From contig NC_022600.1 in assembly GCF_000484535.1 (NCBI RefSeq), positions 2,852,001-2,916,000 of the forward strand: a DNA stretch of 64,000 bases, written 5' to 3'. Both the position numbers and the translations under genes were made by a program. The notes beneath the pieces were generated by a model, which was not told the origin of the DNA, made no database searches, and saw nothing but the letters and a program-made list of their open reading frames with translations. This DNA comes from Gloeobacter kilaueensis JS1. Its GTDB lineage: Bacteria; Cyanobacteriota; Cyanobacteriia; Gloeobacterales; Gloeobacteraceae. This document shows positions 62,901 through 64,000 of this stretch, in pieces; within the stretch, counting starts at the first letter, position 1, and the number at the start of each line of letters is the position of its first letter.

Positions 62901-64000
62901 TTAGAGACTGCCTACGGCCCGCTGGATGGCGACCAGAGCCCGGTTGTAGCCGATTACCGCCGTGAGCTGGTTGACCCGCGCCTGGGTGAGGTCACGATCG
63001 GCGGTGATCACATCCGTCTGGGTGCCCACGCCCGATTCAAAGCGGCGGCGGGCCAGCCGCAGTGCTTCGGTGGCGCTCACCACCGCGTCGTTGGCGGTCT
63101 GGATCTGCTGTCTTGCGGTCTCAAGCGTCGAGATCGAAGTCTCGACGCTGTAGCGCACGGTGTTGTAGGTGTCGCGGTAGTTGACCTCGGCGATGCGGGC
63201 AGTGGCGACGAACTGGGCAGCGTTGGCGTAGGCAGCACCGCCGTCAAACAGTTGCCACTGGATCTGGGCACCGACGCTGTAGCCGGTGTAGATGCCGACC
63301 ACCTGATCGAGCATATTGTCGTAGAAAGCACCGGTGGCGAACAAACTCACCTGCGGACCGTACTGGGCGTAGTTGACAGCCTCGTTGGCCTTGGCCTGGC
63401 GGCGCAGGGTGTCCTGGTAGGCCAGCTCGGTGCGCTGGGTGAGAGCCCGCTGGATCGATTCGTTGAGGCCCAGCTTCCAGTCACCCACCTGCTCGATGGG
63501 TTCATTCGCCTTGATCTCCGTCGGATCGTCGTAGTTGAGCAATCGGGCCAGGTTGCGCTCGTTGACCACGCGCTGGTTGAGGGCGTTGAGATTTTGTTGG
63601 ACGGAGTTGGCCAGTTGCACCTGGGCCTGGAGCACGGCGAAGTGGGTGCCGGTACCGGCCCGCTCTTGAGCCTGGGCGTCGCGGAGGCTGGCCTGGGCGC
63701 TCTTGACGGAGGCGGTGCCGATTTCGACGTTGCCGTCGGCGGTCTGCAGGTCGTAGTAGGAGCCGATCACCGTGTTGATCACGTTCTGGCGGGTGGTCTC
63801 GTAATTGAGCGTCGCCGCCTTCAGGTTCTCCTCGGCAGCGAGGATCGCACTGCCGACCTGACCGCTCGAATAGACGACCCAGTTGACGTTGATCGAGCCC
63901 TGGACCACTGAACTTTCCGATAGAAAGAGCGATCCGATATTTGAACTGGAGGTTGCCGTCGTAAAGGCGGTGGCAAGGGCCTGGGCCTGGGCATTGTTGA
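62901..64000 (-). CDS. TolC-family outer-membrane efflux protein (5' end outside window)
   Basis: The frame is open from 64000 to the stop at 62901 and gives at least 366 residues, with the true start beyond the window. Repeated helical stretches with Gln, Ala and Thr, such as NYETTRQNVINTVIGSYYDL and GYSVGAQIQWQLFDGG, match the outer-membrane channel family that pairs with RND or ABC exporters. A GTG at 63908 is inside the coding region and not the start. Confidence 0.9.
   Translation of the reverse strand, partial: NNAQAQALATAFTTATSSSNIGSLFLSESSVVQGSINVNWVVYSSGQVGSAILAAEENLKAATLNYETTRQNVINTVIGSYYDLQTADGNVEIGTASVKSAQASLRDAQAQERAGTGTHFAVLQAQVQLANSVQQNLNALNQRVVNERNLARLLNYDDPTEIKANEPIEQVGDWKLGLNESIQRALTQRTELAYQDTLRRQAKANEAVNYAQYGPQVSLFATGAFYDNMLDQVVGIYTGYSVGAQIQWQLFDGGAAYANAAQFVATARIAEVNYRDTYNTVRYSVETSISTLETARQQIQTANDAVVSATEALRLARRRFESGVGTQTDVITADRDLTQARVNQLTAVIGYNRALVAIQRAVGSL

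Overview
The window comes from a cyanobacterium, most likely a Gloeobacter, and G. kilaueensis or a close relative fits best. The evidence is photosynthesis genes (psaM, petB, petD, ftsH, ctpA and a psbA), high G+C coding sequence, and a very divergent D1 that resembles the early-branching (group 0) D1 described from G. kilaueensis. The genus assignment is inference from remembered family features; no search was run.

Region by region. (1) 1-3650: psaM, a small membrane protein, an M48 protease, and a dnaJ-like gene coupled to murF. (2) 3.7-19.8 kb: a potassium region. It holds a full kdpFABC operon, a second kdpC-kdpA pair without kdpB, a TrkA-N protein, a KdpE-like regulator whose phospho-acceptor Asp is Ala, and a histidine kinase / NarL-type regulator / tandem KdpD-sensor operon. 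A near-identical 69-bp element with a perfect 18-bp palindrome lies upstream of both kdpF and the trkA-like gene. (3) 19.85-22.18 kb: tRNA-Arg(TCT) and a 2.2-kb decayed island bounded by a 42-bp repeat of the tRNA 3' end. (4) 22.2-28.8 kb: acpS, argC, a rubrerythrin-like gene, the odd psbA overlapping murQ, and ctpA. (5) 29-32.2 kb: a chemotaxis-like operon (PatA-like, CheW, TPR-MCP, CheW) without CheA. (6) 32.2-34.1 kb: a truncated GNAT toxin remnant and an IS110 transposase. (7) 34.1-49.8 kb, all on the minus strand: gp25, a baseplate-J-like protein, a tail-I-like protein, a DUF4159 protein, a Pro-rich protein, an Ig/WD40 membrane protein, an Ig membrane protein, an FHA protein, a PP2C phosphatase, then potA, potB and potC. 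Many neighbours overlap by four bases. (8) 49.9-64 kb: phoD, an Uma2 pseudogene, a B12-radical SAM gene, mnmE, a Rieske/desaturase pair, a SAM hydroxide adenosyltransferase, an Rrf2 regulator divergent from petBD, ftsH, and a tolC that runs off the end.

The strongest candidates for undescribed biology are three. The first is the phage-tail-baseplate operon wired to FHA/PP2C/WD40 signalling and a polyamine-type ABC transporter. The second is the D1 lacking nearly all Mn-cluster ligands and two non-haem-iron ligands, coupled to murQ. The third is the rebuilt Kdp control circuit: a tandem sensor without a kinase, a pseudo-receiver KdpE, and a shared palindromic element.
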